From Drosophila pseudoobscura (lineage: Eukaryota > Arthropoda > Insecta > Diptera > Drosophilidae): a DNA stretch of 64,000 bases. Below are positions 1 through 12,600 of the stretch, in pieces. The DNA lies in assembly GCF_009870125.1 (NCBI RefSeq), contig NC_046683.1, positions 5,146,001 to 5,210,000 of the forward strand, read 5' to 3'. The notes beneath the pieces were generated by a model, which was given only the letters and a program-made list of their open reading frames with translations, was not told where the DNA came from and did no database searches. The position numbers and the translations under genes are program-made. Positions within the stretch are counted from its first letter, which is position 1. The number at the start of each line of letters is the position of its first letter.

Positions 1-859
1 CATTGTCTTTTTGTTTAGTGAATATTCAAATTTAAATCATATTTACACACATATACGAGTATATGTATGTATGTATCTACACAGACACGCACCTCAGGAT
101 GAGATTTCTGCCATGGCCAGACTATGGCTGCACACATACACACATATGAACATGTAGAAGGCTGCGATGTTAGAGAATTCCGTTATGCCCCATAACAGCG
201 GTTGCATAAACAGAAGCTCCCCGGGGGGAAAAGGCCGATTGCTAGCCAGAGATGAGGCCGTTCATCGCAAGAGGGATCGTAGGTATACATATATAAATTT
301 CGGTGATCGGATATATCATATGGCAACCCACAAAACGCCTTTGAACTGCGTGGGTGGGTTGTGATCTGCACTCGTGATGGCGGGTGTAACGCCAAATACA
401 TTTGGGGTTAGACAGTTGTTCGAGGGGGGGCAGCGACTGCAACGGATAATTTAGACTGATGACTCATCCTCCCCCAGTGCCAAGTGGCAAGAAAAAAGAA
501 AAGGCCTTGCCTTGCCTTGCCTTAGCCAAGTGTGTGTATGTATTCCAGAGAACGAGAAGGTCGGGGTGGTGGCAATGTGGCAAGATGTGTGCCTATATTT
601 AGTGCCAAGAAAATATGAGATGAGTTTGCGTCGGCCGACGAGCGGCGAGAAACCGGCCACCGATAATGTAGCACAAGATACATTGCTGCCAGGCAGGCAG
701 CGTAGAGACCAAAAGTGCTAACGAAACCTTTGAAAATACATACGCACATATACACTTGTAAACATGTACATATGTATGTACGCCGATATCTGTACGATTA
801 TATTTGGTTAGCTTGCCCGGCACCCCAGATCCATGAAAATCCAAAACCGTGGCGCTCAC

Positions 860-1038
860 CTTGTGGACTCGAAAAAGTTTGCCTCCCGGTTCATCAGCTC
901 GTGGCGGAACTTGGCCATCTCCTCCTCCATTTTGCGCATCTCGGAATCGAATCTTTCCCGAATATTGCTGAACTCCGTATCGATGACGCTGAAGTCGCCC
1001 AGTTTGATGGGGATATTCCTCTTATTGGCTTCGGCCAT
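860..1038 (-). CDS. HspB8: HspB8 small heat-shock protein, first coding exon (partial)
   Basis: Small heat-shock protein of the HspB8/CG14207 type, an ATP-independent chaperone that in flies works with the BAG-domain protein Starvin in chaperone-assisted autophagy at muscle Z-discs (family knowledge). The exon begins at the ATG giving MAEANKRNIPIKLGDFSVID and codes 59 residues plus two bases; it is the N-terminal region before the alpha-crystallin domain and is rich in charged helix (SEMRKMEEEMAKFRHELMN). It ends at a clean donor, AG|GTGAGC, with the intron beginning at 859 and running left, so the alpha-crystallin exons lie outside the window. An in-frame upstream Met at 1107 would add 23 residues, but the MAEANK start is the family start. 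Transcription is leftward. Confidence 0.9.
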
Positions 1039-4000
1039 TTTTGATTTCCTCGAGTTTCTGTGGTGGTTGCGTTGAGCTACAAATAGCTCAATAAAAACAC
1101 ACGGCAAAGTTGTCGCTTCTGCTTTTGTGGTGGTGGTGTTTTCTTTAACTTGGACCCGTTCGAAGAGCTCCCGAGTTTATGCACTTGTAATCAACCGACT
1201 TGACGAAGCAACCAACAAAAAAAATTAAGCAATACAATGTATTTTTAATATTTATATATGTATGCACGTGTATGCGTGTCAGCGCGAAGTACGATTTGCC
1301 GCGTTTTTGTTCTGTTTAATTTAATTTAAATTTAATTCTGTATCGTGCTGACGCTTTTATAGTAAAAATGTTGGGGGCATGCCTTTTCTTTCAAAAACAC
1401 CCGCAATGTTGCTGGTCGAAAATACACATGTTGCTAGTAAACATGTTGCCGGCAAGGCAAGAAAGGTATGGACAACAAGCAAAACGGACCGAAAAATCCA
1501 ACGCATGCAAGGTAAAATCCACCCCAATTCATAATATACCGTGATTTGGCAGGGCCTGTACGAAATCGTGCTCTCTTTCTCTCACTCTCCCACTCTCTCA
1601 TGAATCCATTCAACCACTCTTAGGGCTGCCGATTTCGCTTTTTTCCCGTCAGATCTGGCTTTTTTGCGGAAAGCAGGAATTCATTTAATAAAATGGGAAA
1701 ACATCAGCGACGCTAATAAGTGTTGGAGTGAGGTATACTTTTATAAAGATTCTGGTGGCAACCGCGGATTTTTTGAGCTGGCACCTGTTGCCCTCAAAAT
1801 GTTATCATTGCCGTGGTCAAACGCAAAAATCGATTATTCGATTATAATAAAAAAATAACCATTGACTACGCTTTTGCTCTGAAATATTTGAGCTTTTTTT
1901 CGTGTTCTTCAAGCTAAGAAAATATTTTTTCCCCGCTGAAAAGTTGGCAGTACTGACCACTTTACTCAGTTTTTTTCTCTCAAATGTAACAAAATAACTG
2001 AATTCTAAGATTTTAAACTACTATTCAATGACACATTAAAGACACAAACATTAGATTTGAAAGGAAAACCGTATCGCGTTTTAATTTTGCATTATTCGTT
2101 CATACTGCGAGAGCGCGAGAGAGGTGAAAAGAGAACTTATAGGCGAGAGACTGAAAGAGAAAGCCAGAGAGCGCAAAGACTGCATGGCAGCAAGCAGAGA
2201 CACCCACACACATACGTACACGTACAGGAACTCTCGCAGAAAAACCGCAGTGTCACAGTACAGCTAAATATGTACATATGTAAACAAACTTTGTGTTTGG
2301 AAAAAACAAATCGCAATAGCTGCAAAAATCAACCCTATTGTAAATTTATCGTCTTTCAGACTATATTGGTCCTGAAGTGTAGTGGAATATGACTAAAAGC
2401 CACCACTTTTATATATATTTTTTCATACATATGTGGCTGCCTGAAAAATAACGGCTATCGATAACAATACACATATATTTTATGGTCGCAGCTTTATTTT
2501 ACAAGCACAACATTTACAGTGGCGACAAAACGAACACTGATACATACATATGTCCATACATATCTAGAAATGTTACCAACTTTTGCTATACTTTATTTGG
2601 TTTTGGATTTCCTTCTGCAAGAGTATAAAAGTGCATATTGGCGGTGCATATGGAGTGGGCAAAACAAAAATAAAGGTTGAGCCAAAGACATTCGTATTAC
2701 TCTAATGGCCACTTTGTGTATTCTATCATTAGCAGACATATATGATATATATATGTACATATGCAAATGAGGCAATGAGTACAGTCAAATGAATTCGAAA
2801 ACAGCCCCGCACTCCCACTCATTTCATATTTACCTCTTCGTCCGAGGCTAACGTGAGCTTATTCACTCAAACTATCGGCGAAGCATTCTATGTTACTCAA
2901 ATCATTCGGAGCATTGTTGATTTGAATGCCGGTTTTTACCATTTATGACGACCAATAGTAAATTCGTGCATACATACATACGTACATACGTATTTACACA
3001 TTTGCCTGTTGTTCATGTGTGTCCGGCATCCAAGTGCATGCCAAACTAAGCACTCTGTGACACTTCCTACTTCACTTCTCCACCACTTAAAATAGGCAAA
3101 GATTTACTTAGATGATCTGATATTGTAGCTGTTGTTGAAGACCGACGCGTAGGGTTCATATTCTTACATATATGCATGTATGCTTCAGGTGACAATGCCA
3201 ACCGGCTCGATTTAAACGCTTCGTGCCGTTTTAGGGCAGAGAACGTTTGTAATGCTGGCAGAACTCCGAAGCTCTCAAATTGGTCAGAGGCGAGCTCTCC
3301 GAACAGGCCACGTGGGTGTCGGCGTTGGCGTTGCAGGTTAATTTCTACGTTGTCTCGGATTGTTAGTAAACAAATGCATATTGCGGTGATTAAGTGGCGA
3401 TACAGGAGGACATTCGAGAATCGTGTGTCGTGCACCGATTTTTCTTTTTATGGAGTGACGGCTATGGCAAGTCAATGAGCTGCAACAGTGCCGCTGCAGT
3501 AATTATTTTTGAGCTGGATGCATACATATGTATGTATGTACATATGTAAATGAGTCATTCCTGGTTCCATTTCGAGTTCCTACGGGGGCAACGAAAGCCA
3601 GTCCATCAAAATACAAATAGATTAAGTCATGAATTACAAAAATAAAATGACAATCATTTGCGATCAGTGCTGTCGCGTTCGCCGTTGCTGCCGCTGCCGC
3701 TGCGGTTAAGGTGTTTTGGTCTTGGCATCGCCCACATGGACGTGGCTGTTAATGCCCCTGTCCAAACAATAAACATATTTTCATCGAAATTTTCGACCTT
3801 GAAGGCGACAAAATCTCAACGAAGACAACGGGCCAAAAGCTAACAAAGCAGCAATCAACAAGAATTCAGAGGCTACAACGCATCCATACATTTTAGGTAC
3901 ATACATATGTATGCATGTACATAGGCACGTAATTATAGATCATCTGTTGTGTGTGTGTGTGGCGTGTGGCTCATGAGGATCACTGTGCCGATTACCGTAT

Positions 4001-5495
4001 ATATGTACATACGATACGTGAATATTCATCATATCTATGTTTGTTTGCATGTAGAAATGTTTTTGGTTGTTCGGAAAACAAATTTTCCCCGCGAAACGAG
4101 AACATTCGAGTTTCGAACGCCTCGGTCTAGTCATCAGCATCATTCTAGTAGATTTCGCAAACCAGACGAAAGAGAGAAAAATGATTCCACAGATCTATTA
4201 GTCATAGTTTGTCATCCCACTGCCAGACCCTCCCCCACCCATGCACAAATCAATCAAAATTTGCCCGCGATGATTTAGTATGGAATTTCTGGCTGAGGTA
4301 TGTATGTATATATATACATACGTATACATAATCCACTAATTTCTCAGCGTGGGCAAATAGCGCAGCCCAGCCAGTGGATCTCTGTGTGCGTGGGCGCACG
4401 GAGAGTCGCCATCGTTCTCCCATGACGACAGCTCGGAAATTTGTGCCAGTCAACGACAGCAACTGCGAGCAACTGTTAATATTCGAAACAGAAGTACGCA
4501 TTACACTCACACGTACATATATATATTTTTATACAATACGTGTACATATATACATTATGTGCACACGAGAATGTACATACATATATGTATGTACATGGGG
4601 GAGTGAAAAGTACAAATAGTTATTTATAGGGAGACGAAATCTAACAAAATTGATGGATTGTTGCCGTAGTAATCTTTTGCAAATTTGAAAATCTGTACTG
4701 AAGGATATGGGGGTTTATTAAATTCGTGTAACGAGTAGTGATCAGCATCAATAGGTACAGCCCTTTTTTGTCTCTTTTTCTTGTGAGCTTGCATCAGCTA
4801 AATTGATCTAGAAGCCGAACGGCTCCAAATCGCAGAAAGAGCTTTTATATGTAGATAAAGGAATATTCAAAGAACATAAACAACAAAAATCTCAATTCAA
4901 GTCAAAGTGGAAAAACAGTCCAAACATTAAGTTTTTCTTTAAAACTGCCCATGCAATGGACTAGTTTTTTAAATTGAGTTTTTTTTTAAGCCCTGAAAAA
5001 TGCTCTATTAGACGCGTATATTTATTTTATCCAAAGCTTGGAAAACGGCTTATTTGTGTGTTGACAAACCCACAGTTCATTATATTCGTATATATTATTA
5101 TTAAAAGTAAATTAGTATATAAAGGGTATACAAAATTATTTTTTTCTTTTGATATTGATATATTGATATTGATACTCAAAACTGAAATTTAAAATACGAT
5201 TTGAAATATATATTGGCGCGAATGATTTTTTCTTGCCATTGATTGCTTTTTAGGGTTGCATTTGTAAGCTATCGGCTAAATATCGCATAGGGAAGAGCGT
5301 ATTGGGAACATCCCAGATGGGATGTTGGATCAACTGAGACTAACTAGCTAGCAACATTAGGCCGAATATCAAAAACAAGGACTATGATACAACTTAAATA
5401 CAAATAATTCGTCAATATATTTGCGGCATATTTCGAAATTTGTGACGTATTTCGATATATTTCCGAGGGTCAGACCGTATATTGAATAGAATCCG
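1039..5495. other. HspB8-Sds3 intergenic region, no confident gene
   Basis: Divergent 5' flanks of HspB8 (left) and Sds3 (right). The stretch is AT-rich with many short TATG/CATA microsatellites (for example 64-76, 3523-3548, 3900-3922 and 4300-4325) and a GAGA-type purine stretch at about 2108-2170. Open frames here are short and lack splice context. The most protein-like is a minus-strand frame at 3067-3435, but its apparent codon structure is weak and I recognise no family. Confidence 0.6.
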
Positions 5496-5506
5496 CGGTC
5501 ACACTG
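5496..5506 (+). promoter_or_regulatory. Motif 1 (M1BP) core promoter element of Sds3
   Basis: The 11 bases CGGTCACACTG match the Drosophila core-promoter Motif 1 consensus YGGTCACACTR exactly. It lies about 155 bp upstream of the Sds3 ATG. Motif 1, bound by M1BP, marks TATA-less constitutively expressed promoters with paused polymerase, which suits a housekeeping corepressor subunit. No TATA box is evident. The start site is inferred to be at or just downstream of this motif. Confidence 0.75.
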
Positions 5507-5659
5507 ATGCCCATTTAATAAATAAATGCGTGTGTACACACTATACATACATACGTGTATACATACATACACAAGAATACTCATCAGGGTTTCATTATAA
5601 AAAAATAAACAACTGCTGAATAATAATAAATAATCAAGAATAAAAGTAAGAAAAAAACA

Positions 5660-6879
5660 ATGTCCAGCTACTACAGCCTCTACACTCGTGACAACTATGA
5701 CGACGAGTCCATTGGAGACGAGCGAAGTGAAGAAGGTAAGTGCGTCGTACAGCTGTTACCAGAAACAGAAGCAGACTTGCAAACGAGTTATCAGTAAGAA
5801 ACTAGCCATAACGCTTTAAAACTCATTCTGTAGATACGGACGACGCGAGTGAAACAGAGTTCCGGAGTCCCAACCGATACGGTGGCACTAACGGCACATC
5901 AAACAACAGCACAAACAACAACATTGGCAGCAACAGCGAGCTCAAAGAGCAGTAAGTCCGAGGAATCGATCTTTATATGCGCTTGAAATTGCTTACGCAT
6001 TCTGTGCTCCCTTTTCCGCAGAATGTACCAGCACAAGCTTCTCAATCTGCAAAAGCAAATGGAGGAACTGAATCAGCTCATCCATCCAGAGTATATAAAA
6101 CGAGTTAAGAAGCTGGACAACCAGCTGAAAGAGCGACGTAGGCTGAATGAGATATATAAGGATTACATGCGGGAGTGCGTCGAACGGGATTATATTCTGG
6201 AGAAGAAGGCCGCGCAGAAGGAATACGACGAGAAGATGATGGATCTTAAGGACAATCTGATATCGGATTTTGAGGACCGAAAGCGATTGATCGAAAACGA
6301 ACGGTATAGCTTGGAGCTGACCAGCGATTCAATGGAGATCAAAACGACGGTAACGCGAAAGTTACGTCGACGACCGAACGAACCAATGCCGGTGATAGAG
6401 AAGCGGCGAAAGCCAGCCACCGGCCAGCTCCTGGTCTATCAGCTAGACGACAAGGAAATCGAATCTGATCTCAAGGTTATACAACGTGGCAAGCCCTTGG
6501 GCCCAAATACCATGCAGCAGAACGGCCTTGTTTCCTACACAAATGCCCAACAGCAGCAGTCCCACATGCTACTGGCCGACCCACCGGCCAACAGCTACGT
6601 GGAAACACGCATCGAGGACAACAAGTTGCTCTACGAGCGACGATGGTTCTGTCGTGGCCAGCAGGTCTACGTAGAGGGCAAGGAGCTGAGCAAATTTGCA
6701 GCTACCATCACGGCCATCGGTAATGAAGTGGTACGTAACCCTCTCCGTAGCCGTGTCTACTTTTTGTTTGGCTAATCGCTTGCCTCTTTCAGGTTTGGGT
6801 GAAGCGCACGAACGAGAGCAAGGTCAAGCTCGCCATGTCGCATCTGGCCAAAGGAAAGATATCGATCAAGCGTCGATAG
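5660..6879 (+). CDS. Sds3: Sds3, Sin3-HDAC corepressor complex subunit
   Basis: Subunit of the nuclear Sin3/Rpd3 histone deacetylase corepressor complex (SDS3/BRMS1 family), which stabilises the complex and supports deacetylase activity. Four coding exons: 5660-5735, 5834-5951, 6022-6730 and 6793-6879, all with consensus GT..AG introns of 62-98 bp and phases that join cleanly to a 329-residue protein. The start gives MSSYYSLYTRDNYDDESIGD, an acidic N-terminus, followed by an Asn/Ser-rich linker. From about residue 66 comes the long coiled coil typical of SDS3 (HKLLNLQKQMEELNQLIHPE onward, to about residue 170), then a basic patch (TRKLRRRPNEP) and a C-terminal module ending KGKISIKRR. A Motif 1 promoter lies upstream and an AATAAA at 7419 downstream. 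It converges on RpS10b. Confidence 0.92.
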
Positions 6880-7418
6880 CCAGCAGAGTGCAGAGTGCCA
6901 ATAACAGTTTTGGTTCTATAGGTCGAACCATTAGTCCCTCAGACAAGCACCACCTTCAAGTTCGTATGCTAGAAAGCTTTTACATACAGCTGCAGATCGT
7001 TACTCCCATATAGAATCATCTCTGGCAGCACAACCAAGCCCAGTCCTGTCAGTCTGTTCCTACACCATTTACTTACAGCGTTTATTTGTTTGTTTCCTAG
7101 GTCGGATCGACCGGTTTGAATATCATCAGCGTATCATCATTTTATTCGATTAAGTTGCCATTTTGTTGTTTTAGCTTAGTGAAATTTATTCAAATGTGCG
7201 CCTGACACGTGCTTATATTTGAAAAACTAAATTTCTAGGTTTCTGCTGAAGGCAGATAAGCACACATTTTCGGTTTTAAGTAGATCAATTAACTAGTGGA
7301 ACTGGAAGGTTACACAAACGTCGGCTTGCCGGGGTTGGCTTTCACGCATTTCGATGTATTGCTCGGTGCGAACTGAGCCTTAGGTTAGGTACAAAAATGC
7401 TTTTAACAAGCTGTAAAT

Positions 7419-7424
7419 AATAAA
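7419..7424 (+). terminator. Probable polyadenylation signal of Sds3
   Basis: AATAAA about 540 bp downstream of the Sds3 stop codon; it is the first strong signal seen after the coding region. The position implies a 3' UTR of roughly 550-570 nt. Confidence 0.5.
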
Positions 7425-7460
7425 AAAACTCTTCTTATAAAATAGTATTCTTTATTTCAT

Positions 7461-7613
7461 TTAATTTCCATACTTCAGGGGTTCGTGGTTTACAAAGGCA
7501 GCAGAAATATTGGAATCGTATTCCACCATTTGATCCGCTGAGAGCCCAGCAACAAGGAAAACGATAAAGCCATACTTCAAATTAATGTGAATCAACACCA
7601 GAACCACAATCAT
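7461..7613 (-). CDS. Possible 50-residue small ORF or last exon, single hydrophobic segment
   Basis: An ATG-initiated minus-strand frame of 50 codons begins MIVVLVLIHINLKYGFIVFL and ends EPLKYGN, with one hydrophobic stretch and a polar acidic tail. An in-frame TAA lies three codons upstream, preceded by AG, so it could be a small ORF or a final exon with an acceptor just before the ATG. Neighbouring upstream minus frames (7620-7700 and the Cys-rich frame at 7816-7998) also look mildly protein-like but are broken by stops. No family recognised. It lies in the gap between the convergent Sds3 and RpS10b genes and may overlap the RpS10b 3' region by chance. Confidence 0.2.
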   Translation of the reverse strand: MIVVLVLIHINLKYGFIVFLVAGLSADQMVEYDSNISAAFVNHEPLKYGN

Positions 7614-8146
7614 CAGGCCTTAATATGTTTATGGCCACATTATAGATAAAATGAATAATCCGTGCACAGGGGTAGAGCGTCATTGTGTCCGAGATTGCAT
7701 CCTCACAGCCAGATCTTGGCTGAGCTGTCGGCGTTTATTGGATCCTAGCCCTGTGGAAAACGACTCCACAGCACACATCGTTGTCGCTTTAAAGGCCTAG
7801 CTGACGGGACAAATCCTAAGAGAAACAATGTTTGTTAATAGAGAAACGTTTTGGAGCCTCCAGCAACGACACTAGGCAATTCTTGTCGGAGCGAAAATCC
7901 CCGGTGGGCTGTGCACAGAATTTTGCAGCGGCACAGAGCGGCATTCCTTGGTTTGCACACAAACATTTAAAAAATTGAAACGAAACGTTGATTTTCACTT
8001 GCGTATGTTTTATAATTTATCGTCTTTCATATCATAAAACATGTACACAACTCTTTTATGTTGTTGTTGTTGTTGCGGACTGATGAAAACCTCTAAACAT
8101 CCTCATTTGTTTAATGGATACATAAAAAAAGAAGGGCACCGCGTAT

Positions 8147-8629
8147 TTAGTTGCGCGAGCCACGACCGAATCCGCCACGGAACTCAACCTCTCCAGCGCC
8201 GGGTCCAACGTCTCCCTTCTTGTCGACACCGCTGCCGCCGGGGGCGCGTCTGTAAGCCGAGCGATCCTCGCCAGTCTTGGAGGCATCACCAGTACCGCGT
8301 GGGCCGCCAGCAGCTGGGCGTGGGCGCACAGTTTCAGAGCGAGCAGGGCGCTTCAGGGTCGAGGGCACGATCTCTGGGGGCAAGTGCAGGTAGCTGCGGA
8401 GCTCCTCAATGCCCTCGTTGGTCAAATACCAGTAGTAGTGTCTCCAAGCAAACTGCTCCTTGACAAGGCCGCGAGAATGCAGCGACTGCAGTGCCTTAAT
8501 GACATGAAGGTTGGGAATTGACTCCAACTCGGGGTGCTTCTGTGCATGGAAATCCTTTTTCGCCACAATGACGCCCTCCTTGAAGAGGTACTCGTAGATG
8601 GCGACACGATGGGCCTTTGGCATGAACAT
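8147..8629 (-). CDS. RpS10b: Ribosomal protein eS10 (RpS10b)
   Basis: Cytosolic 40S ribosomal protein eS10, located near the mRNA entry region of the small subunit. The 160-residue frame starts [20 protein letters not shown], the universal eS10 start, and carries the S10/plectin winged-helix domain over roughly residues 3-97 ([40 protein letters not shown]). It ends in the usual Gly/Arg/Pro-rich tail with [11 protein letters not shown] and GGFGRGSRN. The length matches the fly ortholog as I recall it. The coding region is a single exon; an acceptor (TTTGTGCAG|C) lies one base before the ATG, so the gene has a 5' UTR intron. The tail differs noticeably from my recollection of D. melanogaster RpS10b (for example [19 protein letters not shown]), as expected for its least constrained part. 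Confidence 0.93.
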   Translation of the reverse strand: MFMPKAHRVAIYEYLFKEGVIVAKKDFHAQKHPELESIPNLHVIKALQSLHSRGLVKEQFAWRHYYWYLTNEGIEELRSYLHLPPEIVPSTLKRPARSETVRPRPAAGGPRGTGDASKTGEDRSAYRRAPGGSGVDKKGDVGPGAGEVEFRGGFGRGSRN

Positions 8630-8925
8630 GCTGCACAAACAAAAAAAAAAAGAATAAAAAACCTATTAGTTTGCTTTTGTTATGGTTGTTGTTGTTCGAT
8701 CTTTAGGAGTAGGGGGCACAGGAGGCCCAACCAATGTACATTTTTAGCACACATAAACAAAAAAAGAGCACAACATTAATACCAATGCCACCGGTGAATG
8801 TCACCACAGGCACTGCTAACTTCTTTAATTCATCACTGCCTCGGATTTCGTTTCAAATTCAAGATTACTTTCAGCAATTTAACGTACTTTGCGTCTTCTA
8901 TGTAGCGGAGACCGGAAAGAAAGGA
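8630..8925 (-). other. RpS10b 5' UTR exon, UTR intron and TCT/TOP-type start region
   Basis: On the minus strand a pyrimidine-rich stretch (CTTTCTTTCCGGTCTCCGC, about 8907-8925) has the character of the TCT initiator and 5' terminal oligopyrimidine tract shared by Drosophila ribosomal protein genes. It is followed by a short leader ending at a donor, GCAAA|GTACGT, at 8888/8887. The intron then runs to the acceptor at 8631, one base before the start codon. This is the standard layout of a ribosomal protein gene with an intron in the leader. The exact start site is inferred. Confidence 0.6.
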
Positions 8926-8970
8926 AAAGAAAATTGACAGCTAGTGTCAGTGGCTGGTTGATATCGGACC

Positions 8971-8978
8971 TATCGATA
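8971..8978. promoter_or_regulatory. DRE (DREF-binding) site upstream of RpS10b
   Basis: TATCGATA is a perfect palindromic DNA replication-related element, bound by DREF at many housekeeping and ribosomal protein promoters. It lies about 45-50 bp upstream of the inferred RpS10b start, in the usual range. Confidence 0.7.
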
Positions 8979-9000
8979 AGAAATATCGTCCGACCGTCAG

Positions 9001-9049
9001 AAACATACCGAAACATACCAAAACATACCGAAACATACCGAAACATACG
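9001..9049. repeat. Five tandem 10-bp AAACATACCG units
   Basis: Five consecutive 10-bp units of AAACATACCG with one or two changes. The array sits just upstream of the RpS10b promoter, next to the DRE. Confidence 0.85.
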
Positions 9050-9146
9050 GTCTCATTTAAAAAATATACTGAAGAATTCAAGTTCTATTACACATATTCC
9101 TCGTTTTCTTTCTTCCGTTGAATATTACTAGCTATATAGAACATTT

Positions 9147-9640
9147 AGCCATGCCCACATAATTTTATCCGAATAATTAAACTATTCTCAACTTGACTGG
9201 CTTATTGAAAACACTTGCTTTTATTGGATTTTGCTTAAAAAAAGGTTTTAGCGAAAAAAGTCAAACAAAAAACAAGTAGCGAAATAGGTTAATCAAAACA
9301 AACGAAAAGGGAAATTCGTTCATATTGCTCAATTTTGATATTCCATTGAATAATGCTGACTAATTAAATCTCTTAGCCATGCCCACATAATTTTATCCGA
9401 ATAATTAAACTATTCTCAACTTGACTGGCTTATTGAAAACACTTGCTTTTATTGGATTTTGCTTAAAAAAAGGTTTTAGCGAAACAAGTCAAACAAAAAA
9501 CAAGTAGCGAAATAGGTTAATCAAAACAAACGAAAAGGGAAATTCGTTCATATTGCTCAATTTTGATATTCCATTGAATAATGCTGACTAATTAAATCTC
9601 TTAGCCATGCCCACATAATTTTATCCCATTGATGAATCAA
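9147..9640. repeat. 228-bp direct tandem duplication plus partial third copy
   Basis: The segment starting AGCCATGCCCACATAATTTT occurs at 9147, 9375 and 9603, exactly 228 bp apart. The first two units are almost identical (one difference noticed, AAAAAAGTC versus AAACAAGTC). The third diverges after about 25 bp, becoming similar-but-different sequence by 9640. The near identity implies a recent duplication. No coding content. Confidence 0.9.
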
Positions 9641-12600
9641 TTTTCTACAAGTTTGGATAGTTTTTAATCCTTGCTTTTATTGTATTTTGGCTAAAACAAG
9701 TTTTGAACAAAATAGTTCAAAAAAAAAAACAGTCGCAATGTTGCTGGTATAGTACCTCCGCTTCTGCCTAGATGGCGGTAGTGCCCGTCCCGATGGGCTC
9801 ATAACAGATTTTTAAATTCAGACTCCTGTGATATCATACTGTTACAAGTTTATTTCACCCCCCAAGTGTATGCTCCACCCCCACAAAGGACGAAATATAT
9901 ATATATATACAAAGCTATATATTACAAAGCTTAATTCTATTTACAAGACTTATCTTCAGTTTTTTAAAGATCTACCAATGCACACTGGGCGGAATTCCCA
10001 AATAAGTCGATATCGAGCTGAAATTTGGTATATTTGATAAATATAGCACTCTATATATTTGAACAAGTTTTTAAGTTCATTTGACCACGCCTACCCCAAT
10101 AGCCCATACATGGCAAAAAGGCGTGTTCGTGATCACAAAGGAAAGTCATGAGAGCTATAAATAAAGTACTACAATTTTAAGTGAATGGATTATTTTGTTG
10201 TAATTTTGATGTAATAATAATAATAAAACAAATTTTTCGATAAACAATTCTTATTTTGATCAAATTCTTAATTCATAATCCGTTCATAATACTATTTAAC
10301 TATTTCTAAAAATGTATGCTAAATTTTGCATTTAGTTGTTTTGTTCAGCTAATTTAAGCGAATATCGATTTATATCGTCTATTTCCGACTCATCCGAGTC
10401 ATAATCAAAACTGACATCTCGCGGAAGGGTTGGTTTTTTATGTCGATCTGCTCTTTTCTTAGTGGATATACTTGAGATAGGGGATCTGAAGATCTTTGGA
10501 ATACATCCATCATATTATTTTCCTGCATTAGCCGGTCACGCTTGTAAAATTTATTATATATGTAAATATAATAACAAAATATAAAATAAATATAAATTGC
10601 TAAGCATCTAACTTTCTTGTTTATTTCACTAATGTTAAATATGAGCGTAATTTCTACTGTTCAAAGCTGACAAAATAAATAAAAAGCCACTCTGAATTGT
10701 ACAAAATTTCACTTAATTGAGTTGCGGTGGCTTGTTGCCATTCTCTGGGCACAGCGCGATCCCATCAAATTTGCACGAGAAAAATCGGGTTATATGGGAT
10801 CAAATAAAAAAAAAAAACGTATTAAAGCCACACTGAATGGCTGTAAATCTTTAGCCACCAGAGCAAGATGCTGACGCTGGCGTAGAACACAAATTTGGCC
10901 GCCTTATATTATGTCCCAATCCCCTGTTCGCTTTGATACCCCAATACATTTTAGCGGTCTATGCCACAAAAGATATACAAGTTTTAAAATTCATTTAAAA
11001 TAAATTTATTATAAATAGTTCTAGGACTCCATTATATGCTTTACATACCCATCATGTTTGTTTAGAAAGTTTATCTTGTAACATTCTCCATTTTGAAGGG
11101 ACGATATCTTGTGCCCCATATTGAGGAATCTGTTTGCGATTGGATTATTAGAGTTACGAAAGAAGGGTCCATAGTAGCATTAGAAGTTTACAGTAAAAGA
11201 TGAGTTTTAATGACTGGCATTTACTCAAAGATAACTTAATCTCCCAACTCTCTCACTAGGAAGACTTTTACTTGAAAAATTACTCCTCCAATGTAATCTA
11301 TGCAATGTAAGAGCTTCAAGAAATGCGATGGAGTCTAGGAACTCGGGTTCTGAAAATGTTATTTTTGGTATAAAACAATAAAATATAAAGTTATAGCCCG
11401 ATCCGACAACGTTTAGAGGTGCAGACTTGAGCTCAAAGTTGATAAATACGATGTTTTGCCGATGGTTCCAATGGTAGCAGTACTATGGATATATCGATTT
11501 GGTCGTATTGAGCTTTTTTTTTTTAATTTGTAGTATTCAAATAGAATCTTCTTTTTTGTCAGTATTTGATTATATTCTTTTCTAAGTAACCACTTTTTAA
11601 TACTTGAGTAAAGCATTTTGATAGTCTTCATTACTAAACCATTCTGAAAGATTTGTGATTACAAAGGCCTGGGAAATATTAAAACGATCGAACAATTTTG
11701 CAGAATTGGGTGTTACAAAATCGGATAATCTGAGACCCTGACCCTAAAAATTATACTTTTATAACATGGCTGTATCGAAGCATAGTCTACTTACATATTT
11801 ATGTATGTTTTAGTGGTGCTTGTGAAAGATCCAAAGTAGAATATTTCACGTGGACGGTGCTTGGATCCAATAAATTGCGTTAGCCGGTACTTGCTGATTA
11901 GACACCTGTCAATGGCGCTAGTGGAATTATCCGATCGGCTCGAAACGGTGACGAAAGCGTCCAGACAGTCCCAGCTGATATAGGGCAGACTTTGCTATCA
12001 GCTGCACTTTAAACCGCCGAGACTCCACTGTACAATGTTTTCGTCTTGGGGTCTAGTAAAAACCCACTCACGGTGAGCCAGCACGAATGTCTGGTACATA
12101 TGTATTTGCATCAACTTTTTAAATACTTTTACTTTAAATGTAATTTTCTGTGACTGACACGACTGATGAGTTATAATCGCCCACATTTATATACAATATG
12201 TTGCATTTTCTGTATGAAAACTTTGTGTTGGTCTTAAAAGAGGGTCTAAAAATCATAATCTGACTGAAGGCAGGATTCGTGTTGATCGAAAGCATTCAAG
12301 AGGTATCAGTATGCGGGACTTTAGTATCTGTTATCCCTGATTATCCCCGGGATGGCCCAGTCCACAGTTGGGAACCGACTCCCACTCTTCCTCGTCCCGA
12401 TAGCTTTTGCAGAAATCGTTGTGAGGGATTGACAGTCTTCTTTAGGCATGTGACCCAGTGTCCCGTGATGTCTCGGGTAACTTCAGAGATCTTCTTTCTA
12501 CTGAGTATACATAAGTATATCTTCCTGCCGAGAATTTTTGGGATCGATATGGCCATAGTGTAAGTGATAGTTTGCTTCCATCGCCTGTTGGCATCTCTAC

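Noticed and set aside
3067-3435. Minus-strand 122-codon frame between HspB8 and Sds3
   Set aside because: No recognisable family, no clear splice context, and an equally open plus-strand frame overlaps it.
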